A DNA stretch of 64,000 bases from Mycolicibacterium sp. TY81 (GTDB lineage: Bacteria > Actinomycetota > Actinomycetes > Mycobacteriales > Mycobacteriaceae): contig NZ_AP023362.1 of the NCBI RefSeq assembly GCF_018326285.1, positions 6,014,001 to 6,078,000 on the forward strand, given 5' to 3'. The notes beneath the pieces are model-generated. The model ran no database searches, was not told the DNA's origin, and saw only the letters and a program-made list of their open reading frames with translations. Positions 52,507-61,603 of this stretch are shown here, in pieces; positions within the stretch are counted from its first letter, which is position 1; the number at the start of each line of letters is the position of its first letter. The translations under genes and the position numbers were made by a program.

Positions 52507-53199
52507 GTGCCTGTGCGAATCCTTGTAGTCGACGATGACCGCGCTGTACGCGAATCACTGCGTCGGTCACTGACTTTCAACGGGTACTCGGTCGAACTGG
52601 CTCAAGACGGTGTCGAGGCGTTGGAGCGCATCTCCAGCGACCGGCCCGACGCTGTCGTGCTCGACGACATGATGCCCCGGCTGGACGGGCGCGGTGTCTG
52701 CCGTCAGCTGCGCAGCAGCGGCGATGACCTGCCCGTGCTGATGCTGACCGCCCGTGACTCGATCGATGAGCGGGTGGCCGGCCTCGACGCCGGTGCCGAC
52801 GATTACCTGCCGAAGCCATTCGCGCTCGAGGAGCTCCTGGCCCGGATGCGGGCCCTGCTCCGCCGTACCGGCCCCGCCGACGGCGCCGAGTCGGCGGCAT
52901 TGACGTTCTCCGACCTCAGCCTCGACCCGGTGACGCGCGAGGTCACCCGGGGCTCCCGGTCGATCAGCCTGACCCGGACCGAGTTCTCGCTGCTCGAGAT
53001 GCTCATCCACAACCCGCGCCGGGTGCTCAGCCGCAGCCGGATCCTCGAAGAGGTGTGGGGCTTCGATTTTCCGACGTCGGGAAACGCCCTCGAGGTCTAC
53101 GTCGGGTACCTGCGCCGCAAGACCGAGGCCGAGGGAGAACCGCGCCTGATCCATACCGTGCGCGGCGTGGGTTACGTGCTGCGTGAGACGCCACCCTGA
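52507..53199 (+). CDS. mprA: Response regulator MprA
   Basis: A 230-residue OmpR/PhoB-class regulator, very close to Rv0981. The receiver domain has the acidic pocket [11 protein letters not shown], the phospho-acceptor Asp at about 53 in [12 protein letters not shown], Thr/Lys in MLTARDS and LPKPFALEE. The C-terminal winged helix ends [18 protein letters not shown] and [12 protein letters not shown]. It governs envelope stress, sigE/sigB and pepD. The residue after the phospho-Asp is Asp (LDDMMP), where M. tuberculosis has Val. Starts at the GTG at 52507. Its stop overlaps the mprB ATG (TGATG). Confidence 0.97.
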   Translation: MPVRILVVDDDRAVRESLRRSLTFNGYSVELAQDGVEALERISSDRPDAVVLDDMMPRLDGRGVCRQLRSSGDDLPVLMLTARDSIDERVAGLDAGADDYLPKPFALEELLARMRALLRRTGPADGAESAALTFSDLSLDPVTREVTRGSRSISLTRTEFSLLEMLIHNPRRVLSRSRILEEVWGFDFPTSGNALEVYVGYLRRKTEAEGEPRLIHTVRGVGYVLRETPP

Positions 53200-54740
53200 T
53201 GCTCGACAAGCTTCGCGCAACCGTGGATCGGAAGATGCGGGAAGTGCCGCAGATGCCGGCGGCGACGCCGGACGGCACGGTGCAACACGACGCCAGCTCT
53301 GTGTCGCTGAAATGGCGCGTGATGCTGCTCGCGATGTCGATGGTGGCGATGGTCGTCGTCCTCATGTCGGTCGCGGTGTATGTGGTGGTGTCCAAGGCGC
53401 TGTACGGCGACATCGACAACCAGTTGCACAGCCGCGCGCAACTGCTCATCGAGAGCGGTTCCCTGGCAGTCGACCCCGGCAAGGCCATCGAGGGCACCGC
53501 CTACTCGGACGTCAATGCGATGTACGTCATCCCGGGCCAGTCGATCTACACCGCGAATCAGCAGGGGCAGACGCTGCCGCTCGGGACGCCGGAGAAGGAC
53601 GTCATCGCCGGCAAGCTGCTGATGTCGTTGCGTACCACCAACTATCAGCGCGTGCTGGCGGTGCATCTGCAGTCGGGTAACTCGCTGTTGATCTCGAAGA
53701 ATCTCTGGCCCACCAGCCAGGTGCTCAAACGGCTGGGCACCATTTTGCTCATCGTGGGTGGAATCGGTATGGCCGTCGCCGCGATCGCCGGTGGCACGGT
53801 CGCGCGGACCGGGCTGAGACCCGTGGCCCGATTGACCGAGGCCACCGAACGCGTGGCCCGCACCGACGATCTGCGCCCCATCCCGGTGTACGGCAATGAC
53901 GAATTGGCCAGGCTGACAGAGGCTTTCAACATGATGTTGCGGGCGCTCGCCGAGTCGAGAGACCGGCAGGCCAGGTTGGTGTCGGACGCCGGTCACGAGT
54001 TGCGCACGCCGCTGACCTCACTGCGGACCAACGTCGAACTGCTGATGGCGGCCATGGCACCCGGCGCGCCGCCGTTCCCCGAGGAGGAGATGGCGGGTCT
54101 GCAGTCCGACGTCATCGCCCAGATCGAGGAGCTGTCCACCCTCGTCGGCGACCTGGTCGACCTGACCCGCGACGACGCCGCGGTGACGGTCCACGAGCCC
54201 GTCGAGATGGCCGAGGTCGTCGAGCGCAGTCTGGAACGAGTTCGCCGCCGCCGCAATGACATTGACTTCGACGTCGAAATCGCCGGATGGCAGGTGTACG
54301 GCGACGGGGCGGGGTTGTCCCGGGCGGTGCTGAACCTGCTCGACAACGCCGCCAAGTGGAGTCCGGCCGGTTCAGTGGTGCGGGTCCGGCTCGGCCGCAT
54401 CAATCCGACGCATGCCGAGCTGGTGGTGTCCGACTGGGGGCCGGGCATTCCGCCGCAGGAGCGGGCGCTGGTGTTCGAGCGCTTCTACCGATCGACGACG
54501 GCACGGGCGATGCCCGGCTCCGGTCTGGGACTGGCCATCGTCAAGCAGGTGGTGCTCAAACACGGTGGCGCACTGCGGATTGAGGACACCGTGCCGGGCG
54601 GGACACCGCCGGGCACATCGATCCATCTCGTGTTGCCCGGGCGACCCTCCGGCGTGACCGCAACACACCGGCCCTCTGGGCTGGACGTAACGGGCGTGAC
54701 CACGGAAAATGAACCTGCCCGGACGGGGGAGGAAGTCTAG
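53199..54740 (+). CDS. mprB: Sensor histidine kinase MprB
   Basis: 513 residues. First transmembrane helix at about 41-65 (VMLLAMSMVAMVVVLMSVAV), extracytoplasmic sensor domain to about 175, second helix at 180-200 (TILLIVGGIGMAVAAIAGG), then HAMP. The phospho-acceptor His266 is in SDAGHELRTPLTSLR; the N box RAVLNLLDNAAKWSP and G boxes SDWGPGIP and GSGLGLAIVKQVV are intact. It senses envelope damage with help from PepD/DnaK-type interactions in M. tuberculosis and phosphorylates MprA. Overlaps mprA by one base. Matches Rv0982. Confidence 0.97.
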   Translation: MLDKLRATVDRKMREVPQMPAATPDGTVQHDASSVSLKWRVMLLAMSMVAMVVVLMSVAVYVVVSKALYGDIDNQLHSRAQLLIESGSLAVDPGKAIEGTAYSDVNAMYVIPGQSIYTANQQGQTLPLGTPEKDVIAGKLLMSLRTTNYQRVLAVHLQSGNSLLISKNLWPTSQVLKRLGTILLIVGGIGMAVAAIAGGTVARTGLRPVARLTEATERVARTDDLRPIPVYGNDELARLTEAFNMMLRALAESRDRQARLVSDAGHELRTPLTSLRTNVELLMAAMAPGAPPFPEEEMAGLQSDVIAQIEELSTLVGDLVDLTRDDAAVTVHEPVEMAEVVERSLERVRRRRNDIDFDVEIAGWQVYGDGAGLSRAVLNLLDNAAKWSPAGSVVRVRLGRINPTHAELVVSDWGPGIPPQERALVFERFYRSTTARAMPGSGLGLAIVKQVVLKHGGALRIEDTVPGGTPPGTSIHLVLPGRPSGVTATHRPSGLDVTGVTTENEPARTGEEV

Positions 54741-54756
54741 GGTGCGGCCTGTGGTG

Positions 54757-54773
54757 TCTCAGTGGATTCTCAG
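54757..54773 (+). promoter_or_regulatory. MprA box upstream of pepD
   Basis: TCTCAG at 54757-54762 and 54768-54773, again 11 bases start to start, 79 bases before the pepD ATG. pepD is a known MprA target in M. tuberculosis. Confidence 0.7.
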
Positions 54774-54851
54774 CCCGAAAGGGCACCGTCAGGTCATGTC
54801 GTTCGTTGTCCCGGCAACGGATCGGAAATACAGGAAGAGTGTCGACCAGTA

Positions 54852-56267
54852 ATGACGAATCACCCGAGGTACTCGCAGCAGCCCGAGTCCGGTCGGCGTC
54901 CTGATTCCTATCAGTCCGCGCCCGGCTACGGCGCGTCGCCGCAGCAGGGGTCGTCATACGACTGGCGCTACGCCGGCCAGCAGCAGAACACCGGGCAGTA
55001 CCCCACCGGCAGCTACCAGACCGGTCAGTACCAGACGGGGCAGCACCAGACCGGCTCGTACACCACCGGCCAGTATTCGACGGGTCAGTACGGCTCGCAG
55101 CCGTACGACCCGTACCGCAACGGCTCGCCCAACGGCCGGCCTTCGATCGCGCCACGGCCGCAAAACCGTTCCCGCACAGGCCCTTTGATCGCCGGAATGG
55201 CGGCGGTGGCGCTGGTGTCCGCGGGTATCGGCGGCGGCATCGTGATGCTGGCGCAGCCCGACTACTCGAGCAATTCGACCTCGTTGGGCGGTTCGGCGCG
55301 CGGGCAGCACGCCGGGAACGCGCCGATCGGTTCGGTGGAGCAGGTCGCCGCCAAGGTGGTGCCCAGCGTCGTGAAGCTCGAGACCGACATGGGCCGGGCG
55401 TCCGAAGAGGGCTCGGGCATCATCCTGTCCGCCGACGGGCTCATCCTCACCAACAACCACGTGGTGGCCGGTGCCAAAGACGCCCCGCCGCCCGGGGCTC
55501 CGCCGGTGCAGACCAAGGTCACGTTCAACACCGGTAGCACCGCGACGTTCCAGATCGTCGGGACGGATCCGAGCAGTGACATCGCAGTCGTGCGGGCCAA
55601 GGGCGTCTCGGGCCTGACGCCCATCGCGCTGGGATCGTCGTCCAACCTGGTGGTGGGTCAGCAGGTGGTGGCCGTCGGTTCGCCGCTGGGTCTGCAGGGC
55701 ACGGTGACCGAGGGCATCATCAGCTCGCTGAATCGCCCCGTCGCCGCCGGCGGCGATGCCAAGAACCAGAACACCGTGCTGGACGCCATCCAGACCGACG
55801 CCGCGATCAACCCCGGCAACTCCGGTGGCGCGCTCGTCAACATGAGCGGCGAGCTGGTCGGCATCAACTCGGCGATCGCGACGCTCGGCGGGGATTCCGG
55901 CCAGTCGCAGAGCGGTTCGATCGGCCTGGGCTTCGCCATTCCGGTGGACCAGGCCAAGCGCATCGCCGACGAGCTGATCAAGAACGGCATCGCCAGCCAT
56001 GCGTCGCTCGGCGTGCAGGTGGGTAATGACAAGGCCATCGACGGGGCCAAGATCGTCGACGTCACCAACGGTGGGGCGGCTCAGTCGGCCGGTCTGCCGA
56101 GTGGTGTGGTGGTGACCAAGGTGGACGACCGGGTGATCAGCAGCGCCGACGCGCTGGTAGCTGCCGTGCGCTCGAAGGCGCCCGGCGACAAGGTCACGTT
56201 GACCTACCTCGACACCGCGGGCAAACCGCAGACCGTTCAGGTGACCCTGGGAAAGGCGCAACAGTGA
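54852..56267 (+). CDS. pepD: HtrA-like serine protease PepD
   Basis: 471 residues from the ATG at 54852. The N-terminal cytoplasmic region is rich in Gln/Thr/Gly/Tyr, with about eight pentapeptide-like units (TGSYQ, TGQYQ, TGQHQ, TGQYS; about 47-82). One membrane helix (LIAGMAAVALVSAGIGGGIV) follows, then a trypsin-like domain with His203 (TNNHVVAG), Asp243 (PSSDIAVV) and Ser324 (NPGNSGGAL). A C-terminal PDZ domain begins near GVQVGNDKAI. It is a periplasmic protease/chaperone for envelope quality control, regulated by MprAB and SigE. Its stop overlaps the moaB2 start. Matches Rv0983. Confidence 0.96.
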   Translation: MTNHPRYSQQPESGRRPDSYQSAPGYGASPQQGSSYDWRYAGQQQNTGQYPTGSYQTGQYQTGQHQTGSYTTGQYSTGQYGSQPYDPYRNGSPNGRPSIAPRPQNRSRTGPLIAGMAAVALVSAGIGGGIVMLAQPDYSSNSTSLGGSARGQHAGNAPIGSVEQVAAKVVPSVVKLETDMGRASEEGSGIILSADGLILTNNHVVAGAKDAPPPGAPPVQTKVTFNTGSTATFQIVGTDPSSDIAVVRAKGVSGLTPIALGSSSNLVVGQQVVAVGSPLGLQGTVTEGIISSLNRPVAAGGDAKNQNTVLDAIQTDAAINPGNSGGALVNMSGELVGINSAIATLGGDSGQSQSGSIGLGFAIPVDQAKRIADELIKNGIASHASLGVQVGNDKAIDGAKIVDVTNGGAAQSAGLPSGVVVTKVDDRVISSADALVAAVRSKAPGDKVTLTYLDTAGKPQTVQVTLGKAQQ

Positions 56268-56812
56268 TGAGTGCAGGGCCGAGTTCGATGTCAGAGGCGG
56301 GATATACGGTGACAGGCATGGAACAGGCAGGGGAATTGGCCGGGCGCGCTCTCGTCGTGGTCGTGGATGACCGGACCGCGCACGGCGAAGAGGATCACAG
56401 CGGCCCGTTGGTCACCGAACTGCTCGGTGAGGCCGGCTTCCTCGTCGACGGCGTCGTCGTGGTCCCCGCCGATGAGATCGAGATTCGCAACGCCCTCAAC
56501 ACCGCGGTGATCGGTGGTGTCGATCTCGTCATCTCCGTCGGTGGCACCGGCGTCAGCCCCCGGGATGTGACTCCCGAAGCCACCCGCACCATGCTCGATC
56601 GCGAGCTACTCGGTATCGCCGAGGCGCTGCGGTCGTCGGGGTTGGCGGCCGGTATCTCGGACGCGGGCCTGTCGCGCGGCCTTGCCGGCGTCTCGGGAAG
56701 CACGCTGGTGGTCAACATCGCCGGCTCGCGTGCGTCGGTGCGCGACGGTATGGCGACGCTGGGGCCGTTGGCGGCGTACATCATCGCGCAGCTGTCCAGC
56801 CTGGACATCTGA
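56267..56812 (+). CDS. moaB2: MoaB/Mog-type molybdopterin-binding protein
   Basis: 181 residues from ATG 56267 (TGATG overlap with pepD); ATG 56318 (MEQAGELAGRALVVV) is a plausible alternative. The MoaB/MogA fold has RALVVVVDDRTAHGEEDHSG, LVISVGGTGVSPRDVTPEA (the MPT-binding SxGGTG loop) and AGISDAGLSRGLAGVSGSTL. Such proteins adenylate or bind molybdopterin in Mo-cofactor synthesis. Fixed association with mprAB-pepD in mycobacteria is unexplained. Matches Rv0984. In M. tuberculosis mscL comes next; here the order breaks. Confidence 0.92.
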   Translation: MSAGPSSMSEAGYTVTGMEQAGELAGRALVVVVDDRTAHGEEDHSGPLVTELLGEAGFLVDGVVVVPADEIEIRNALNTAVIGGVDLVISVGGTGVSPRDVTPEATRTMLDRELLGIAEALRSSGLAAGISDAGLSRGLAGVSGSTLVVNIAGSRASVRDGMATLGPLAAYIIAQLSSLDI

Positions 56813-56892
56813 TAGCTGAGCTCCCATGGGGCTCGATGGTCGAACGGAGTGGTCATGGGCTCGTCCCACCTGAACCCTTCAATTTGGCAAAG

Positions 56893-56910
56893 GTGTGATC
56901 TTGATCACAC
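56893..56910. promoter_or_regulatory. CRP (cAMP receptor protein) binding site
   Basis: GTGTGATCTTGATCACAC matches TGTGA-N6-TCACA exactly with extended symmetry. It ends 15 bases before the ATG of a 51-codon gene. Mycobacterial CRP recognises this consensus. Confidence 0.75.
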
Positions 56911-56925
56911 TCGTGGTGGCTTGTG

Positions 56926-57081
56926 ATGAGCGATACACAGCCCTCGCGCGACCTAGTTAACAAGGTGTTCGGCGACGTTTTGCCGGACGTTACCCGGGAC
57001 GAATGTAACGATCAGCCAGATTCGGGGGATGGTGACCGGGATCGCTGGCTACGGGAAAACGTCCCGCCGCACCACAGCTGA
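56926..57081 (+). CDS. Small conserved-type protein (51 aa)
   Basis: MSDTQPSRDLVNKVFGDVLP followed by DVTRDECNDQ, an acidic stretch and RWLRENVPPHHS. From memory, short actinobacterial proteins with VFGD-LP-T-DER and a WxREN-PPHH end form a widespread uncharacterised family, and this fits closely. No membrane segment or signal. A strong CRP-type site is just upstream, so cAMP/carbon control is likely. The gene ends a few bases before an IS256 remnant. It is below the usual length cut-off and easily missed. Confidence 0.7.
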   Translation: MSDTQPSRDLVNKVFGDVLPDVTRDECNDQPDSGDGDRDRWLRENVPPHHS

Positions 57082-57084
57082 ACA

Positions 57085-57985
57085 ACATTTCACCTCGCGT
57101 CGACGATCGGGACCGAAGTGTCGCATGAGACGATCTCCAAGATCGTCGACGAGAGATCTCCGATGAGGTGCTGGCCTGGCAGCGCCGGCCGTTGGAGCCG
57201 CTGTATCCGGTGATCTACCTCGACGCGATGATCGTGAAGGTCAAAGACGGTGGCCACACCCGCAACAAGGCCGCGCACATCGCGGTGGGCGTGGATATGG
57301 CCGGGGTCAAGCACGTTCTGGGGATCTGGGTCCAGCCCAATGAAGGTGCCTCGTTCTGGGCGTCGGTGTGCGCGGACCTGGCCAATCGGGGTGTCAAGGA
57401 CGTGCTGATCGTGTGCTGCGACGGGCTCACGGGCTTTCCGGAGGCGATCGCCGCGACCTGGTCGCAGGCCGCGGTGCAGACCTGCGTGGTGCACCTGACT
57501 CCGCAACGCGCTGCGGTTCGTGTCCTATGCCGACCGCAAGGCCGTGGCCGCGGCGCTCAAGCCGATCTACACCGCAGCCGATGCCGACGCTGCCCGCGTC
57601 GAGTTGGACGCGTTCGCCGCCTCGGAGCTGGGGAAGAAGAACCCAACGGTGACAATGGTTTTCGAACGGGCATGGGAGCAGTTCATCCCGTTTTTGGCGT
57701 TCCCGCCCGAGCTGCGCCGGGTGATCTACACGACCAACTCAATCGAGTCGTTGAATATCAGTTGCGCAAGATCATCAAGCACCGCGGCCAGTTCCCCAAC
57801 GACGCCGCAGTGGTCAAATTGCTGTGGCTGGCGATCTGCAACATCGAAGACAAACGCGCCGCCGAGCGGGCCAAGGAACGCGGCCAGAAACAGGGCCGCA
57901 CAGCCCCTGGACGCCTCGTGGAAGGGCAGGTGGTCACCAACTGGAAGGAAGCACTCGAACAACCCGCAGTGCTGCGGCCTGGGTG
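57085..57985 (+). pseudogene. IS256-family transposase remnant
   Basis: A truncated and decayed transposase. Homology begins with FHLASTIGTEVSHETISKIV (57088 on), so the first third is missing. It continues as RRPLEPLYPVIYLDAMIVKV, CDGLTGFPEAIAATW, SYADRKAVAAALKPIYTAAD and VIYTTNSIESLN, then YQLRKIIKHRGQFPND. At least three frame breaks: two extra bases near 57150, one extra C near 57502 (HLIRN would need ATCCGC), and a missing T near 57757 (SLNYQ). The 3' end breaks off into an IS3 fragment at about 57985. Inactive. Confidence 0.85.
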
Positions 57986-58114
57986 ATGGTGGTCCGCACC
58001 AATATGTCGGTGTTGCCGGTGGCGCATTCTCAGCCCACGATCCGCCCGGCGTAGGCGTCGATGGCGAACGCGGTGTCCACGAACGCCCCGCCGGCCAATC
58101 GGACGTAGACATCC
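57986..58114 (-). pseudogene. IS3 orfB, third fragment
   Basis: Minus-strand frame reads YVRLAGGAFVDTAFAIDAYA then GRIVG-stop-ECATGNTDILVRTT, part of the integrase core of an IS3-type OrfB. A TGA replaces the usual Trp after GRIVG. It would join directly to VVDIT at 58538 if the intervening 420 bases were removed. Confidence 0.7.
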
Positions 58115-58537
58115 CACGCGAGTGAGTTGTCAAGCAGCGGCCGGATTTTCCTGCTCTCGGTGTGGCCAGGCAGCGATGTCGTCCCACATCTGGCCGTTGG
58201 CCAAGCACCACCTCGGCCCAGTCGACCCCGCAGGTCAGCGTCATGTAGTTGTCTCCGTTCCAGTTGCCGCGTGTTCTCCTTCGTTGAGCTCGAGGCTGGT
58301 GCGGCGACCTAATGGACAGCGCTCGATGGCGCGGCATCTCACTAGCCGATCACGTACCTCGTGGCGGACCGGCAGGGTCACCGTCTACATAAGAGATCTC
58401 TGACGCGTCCGTGTCATCACATGCAGTGATCACCTGCCGGCAGCTCACCGGCCAGACTGCGCCCGGATCGGTGAAATCTCAGTGACCCCTGCCGGTTCGC
58501 CTCCTGCGTGTCGGAACGAAATCCGACTCTCCCATTA
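58115..58537. mobile_element. Degenerate ~420-bp insertion within the IS3 orfB
   Basis: Sequence between DIT and YVR of orfB. CTA appears at both junctions and may be a 3-base duplication. It contains a minus-strand start resembling an IS110-type transposase N-terminus (MTLTCGVDWAE, about 58244-58212) but no full gene, and no clear terminal repeats. Origin unresolved. Confidence 0.45.
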
Positions 58538-58741
58538 GGTGATGTCGACCACCCGCAGCTGATTCGGTTGGGTGGCAAAGAAATTGCGCTTCACCAGGTC
58601 CTTCGGTTTGGTCAGATCAGGATCGACGTGGGTGGTGAACACCCGCCGCCCGCGGTGCACTCCGCGTACCCCGGCCAGGCGCATCAGCCGGCGGGTCTGT
58701 TCACGGCCGACGGCGTAGCCTTCCCGCCGCATCAGAGCATG
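58538..58741 (-). pseudogene. IS3 orfB, middle fragment
   Basis: Minus-strand HALMRREGYAVGREQTRRLM then RLAGVRGVHRGRRVF, DLTKPKDLVKRNFFATQPNQ and LRVVDIT: the linker and start of the catalytic core of IS3 OrfB. GCATG at its upstream edge is the IS21 target duplication. Confidence 0.8.
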
Positions 58742-61382
58742 TGTCGCCTGCCATGAGCTTGGGACCACTCTGATCTGATTTTTGCCAGGGTGATGGGACC
58801 ACCTGGATTGCCGGTTATGGGACCACCGGCGCGCCGCGTCGGTGGTCCCTTCATTTGTTCGTTCGATCGCCGTGACAGCGCAAGTCACGGAGGTCGGCGG
58901 CATGGCTTTTCGGGAGGTCAGTGTGAACGAGATCAGGGAAGTACTTCGGGTGTGGCTGGGGGTGGCGGGGCTGCCCGCACCTGGATACCGCACCATCGCC
59001 GCTCATTGCGGCGTGGACCGAAAAACGGTGCGCCGCTACGTCGAGGCCGCCCAGGCGGCCGGGTTACGCCGCAGTGACGACGTGAGCGCCATCGATGACG
59101 GGTTGGTCGGGGCGGTCGCCGAAGCGGTGCGTCCGGCCCGTCTGAACGGCCATGGTGCGGCGTGGGAGCAACTCGTCGCGTTCGAGGAGCAGATCCGCGC
59201 GTGGGTGGCCGGTAAGGGTGAGCAGCGGCCGTTGACGGTCACCAAGATCCATACCCTGTTAGCCCGGCAGGGCTGTGTGGTGCCGTATCGCACATTGCAC
59301 CGATTCGCCAGTGAGCGTTGCGGTTTCGGCCGCAAAGACACCACCGTGCGGGTCGCTGACGGTGACCCGGGGATCGAGTGCCAGATCGATTTCGGCTATC
59401 TCGGGATGCTCACCGACGCCACCGATGGACGGCGCCGGCGGGTGCATGCGTTGATCTTCACCGCCGTGTACTCCCGTCACATGTTCGTGTGGCTGTCCTA
59501 TTCGCAGACCCTGGCCGCGGTGATCGCCGGCGCCCAGGCGGCGTGGGCGTTTTTCGGGGGTGTGTTCGCGGTGCTGATCCCCGACAACTTGAAACCGGTG
59601 ATCGCCGCCGCGGACGCGCTCAATCCGCGATTCACCCAGGGGTGGCTCGACTACGCCGCCCATGCCGGGTTCCTCACCGACCCGGCGCGGGTGCGGTCCC
59701 CGAAAGACAAACCCCGGGTGGAACGCGTGGTGCAGCATGTGCGCCGAAACTTTTGGGACGGTGAGACTTTCACCAGTCTCGATGCGGCGCAGCAGGCCGC
59801 GGCGACGTGGTGCGCACGGACCGCTGGTAGCCGTATCCACGGCACCACCTGCGCGCGCCCACTGGAGGTGTTCACCGCCGAGGAAGCCCCGGTGCTGCTG
59901 CCGGCGCCGGGAGCCTACGACGTACCGGTGTTCAAACAGGTGAAGGTGCACAAGGATTTTCACGCCGAGGTCGGCAAAGCGTTGTACTCGCTGCCCGAGC
60001 AGTGGATCGGCACCACGCTGGATGTGCGTGCCGACAGTGAGCTGGTCAAGTTCTACCACCGCGGCACACTGGTGAAATCCATCCCCGCCAACGCCCAGGG
60101 GGGCGCAGCACCGACCGCGACGATCTGCCCGAGCGCAAGGCCGGGTACGCACTGCGGGACTTGTCCGCGCTGATCGCCACCTGCGCCGCGGCCGGTCCGA
60201 ACATCGGGATCTACGCCGAACGCATCCTGGATGACCCGCTGCCATGGACCCGGATGCGCACCGTCTACCGGCTGCAGGGCTTGGTGCGCCGCTACGGCGC
60301 CGACCGGGTCGAGGCGGCGTGCGCGCTGTCACTGGAGCTCGATGTCGTCTCGGTCAACAAGATCGCTTCCATGCTGGAGCGGGCCACCGAGAACACCGCC
60401 CCGGCACTACCACAAGCCGTCGGGCAGGGCGCCACCCGATTCGCCCGCGATCCAGCCGAATTCACCACCACCACAAACACTTTGACCATTGTCCCCAACA
60501 CCCCCGCCGAGGAGAACTGACATGACCAGCACCCCCCGCAGCGCCGCAGACCCGGTCGGCACCGACCTGCTCCGGCTACTGAAGACCCTCAAACTCGGTG
60601 CCCTGGCCGACACACTGCCCGACCGCGCCGCCCTGGCCCGTCAACACAAGCTCAGCCACATCGGGTTCCTCGAAACACTGCTCGCCGACGAGGTCACCCG
60701 ACGCGAATCCCGTTCCGCGGCACTACGATCCGCCAAGGCCGGACTCGACCCGAGCATGCGGTTCGACACCTAGACCACACAAGAGGACTTGCGCTATGAC
60801 CGCACCCTGCTCGGGGACCTGACCTCCCTGCGATTCCTTGACGCAGGCCAATCCGCGATTATCCTCGGCCCCGTCGGCGTCGGCAAAACACACCTGGCAA
60901 CAGCATTGGGGCACATGGCAATTCGACGACGCCACACCGTACTGTTCGCCCGATCGGACAAACTGTTCACCCGGCTGCGCGCCGCCCGCCTCGACAACAC
61001 CGTCGACACCGAAATCCGCCGCCTGACCGCCATCGACGTCCTCATCATCGACGACTTCGCCCTGCGCCCGCTCGGCGCCACCGAGACCAGCGACTTCTAC
61101 GAAATCATCGTCGAACGCCACCGCGCCAAGACCACCATCGTGACCTCGAACCGAGAACCCGCCGAATGGCTGACCATGACCGCCGACACCCTGCTGGCTC
61201 AATCAGCGATCGACCGCCTCACCGCCACCGCCCACACCCTGGTCATCGAAGGACCGTCCTACCGCCAACGCACCCGCCCGGCCAGCTTGACCCAGACCAG
61301 GCCAACGAGCATCCTCAATAACGCGCCACGGTGGTCCCATCCCCCTGGCAATCAGGTGGTCCCATCACCTTGGCAAGCGACA
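58742..61382 (+). mobile_element. IS21-family insertion sequence
   Basis: 2641 bp. Ends TGTCGCCTGCCA (58742) and, read inward from the right, TGTCGCTTGCCA (61382). Several internal copies of the ATGGGACCACC motif lie near each end (three on the left including a variant, two on the right), the multiple transposase-binding sites typical of IS21. The 5-base duplication GCATG flanks it (58737-58741 and 61383-61387). Carries broken istA and istB. Confidence 0.9.
58902..60520 (+). pseudogene. istA: IS21 transposase IstA, frameshifted
   Basis: The first frame from ATG 58902 (MAFREVSVNEIREVLRVWLG) includes the HTH GYRTIAAHCGVDRKTVRRY and the DDE core: CQIDFGYLGML, IPDNLKPVI and KDKPRVERVVQHVRRNFWDG. 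It extends to GTLVKSIPANAQ. The second frame continues from about 60071 as HPRQRPGGRSTDRDDLPERK, AGYALRDLSALIA and so on to 60520. One base appears to be missing at GTGAAATCCATCCCC (normally VKxHPRQ). The stop is 1 base before istB. Confidence 0.85.
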
Positions 61383-61505
61383 GCATGCATTTTCTTCACC
61401 CCATACACCGAGAAATTCTGCTTGTGTAGGGTCCTGATGGTGTCGACCAGTTGCGCGTCGCTGATCGAACGTGCCGACGCCCCACGGGATTTGGCGGCAC
61501 GGTAG
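60522..61505 (+). pseudogene. istB: IS21 helper ATPase IstB with internal amber stop
   Basis: Starts MTSTPRSAADPVGTDLLRLL. The frame is intact except for a TAG at 60771-60773 (MRFDT-stop-TTQEDLRYDRT), where family members have Trp (a TGG to TAG change). Downstream, Walker A is ILGPVGVGKTHLATALG and Walker B is VLIIDDFALRPL, with VTSNREPAEW. The reading frame then runs through the right end of the IS into the interrupted IS3 gene before stopping at 61505, so its own stop codon also seems lost. Confidence 0.85.
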
Positions 61506-61603
61506 CCACGTGAGGTGATCCAGCCCACGAGTGTGGCACCCAGGGTGCGGCAGATGAGCTCGACCCCGAACTGGCCGCGATAGGTGTCGATGAACGCGAT
61601 CAT
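61383..61603 (-). pseudogene. IS3 orfB, N-terminal fragment
   Basis: ATG 61603: MIAFIDTYRGQFGVELICRT, then LGATLVGWITSRGYRAAKSR and TLHKQNFSVYGVKKMHA, cut by IS21 after the Ala. Its ATG overlaps the orfA stop (ATGA). Joined to the middle fragment with one GCATG removed it reads GVKKMHALMRREGYAV in frame. Confidence 0.85.
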
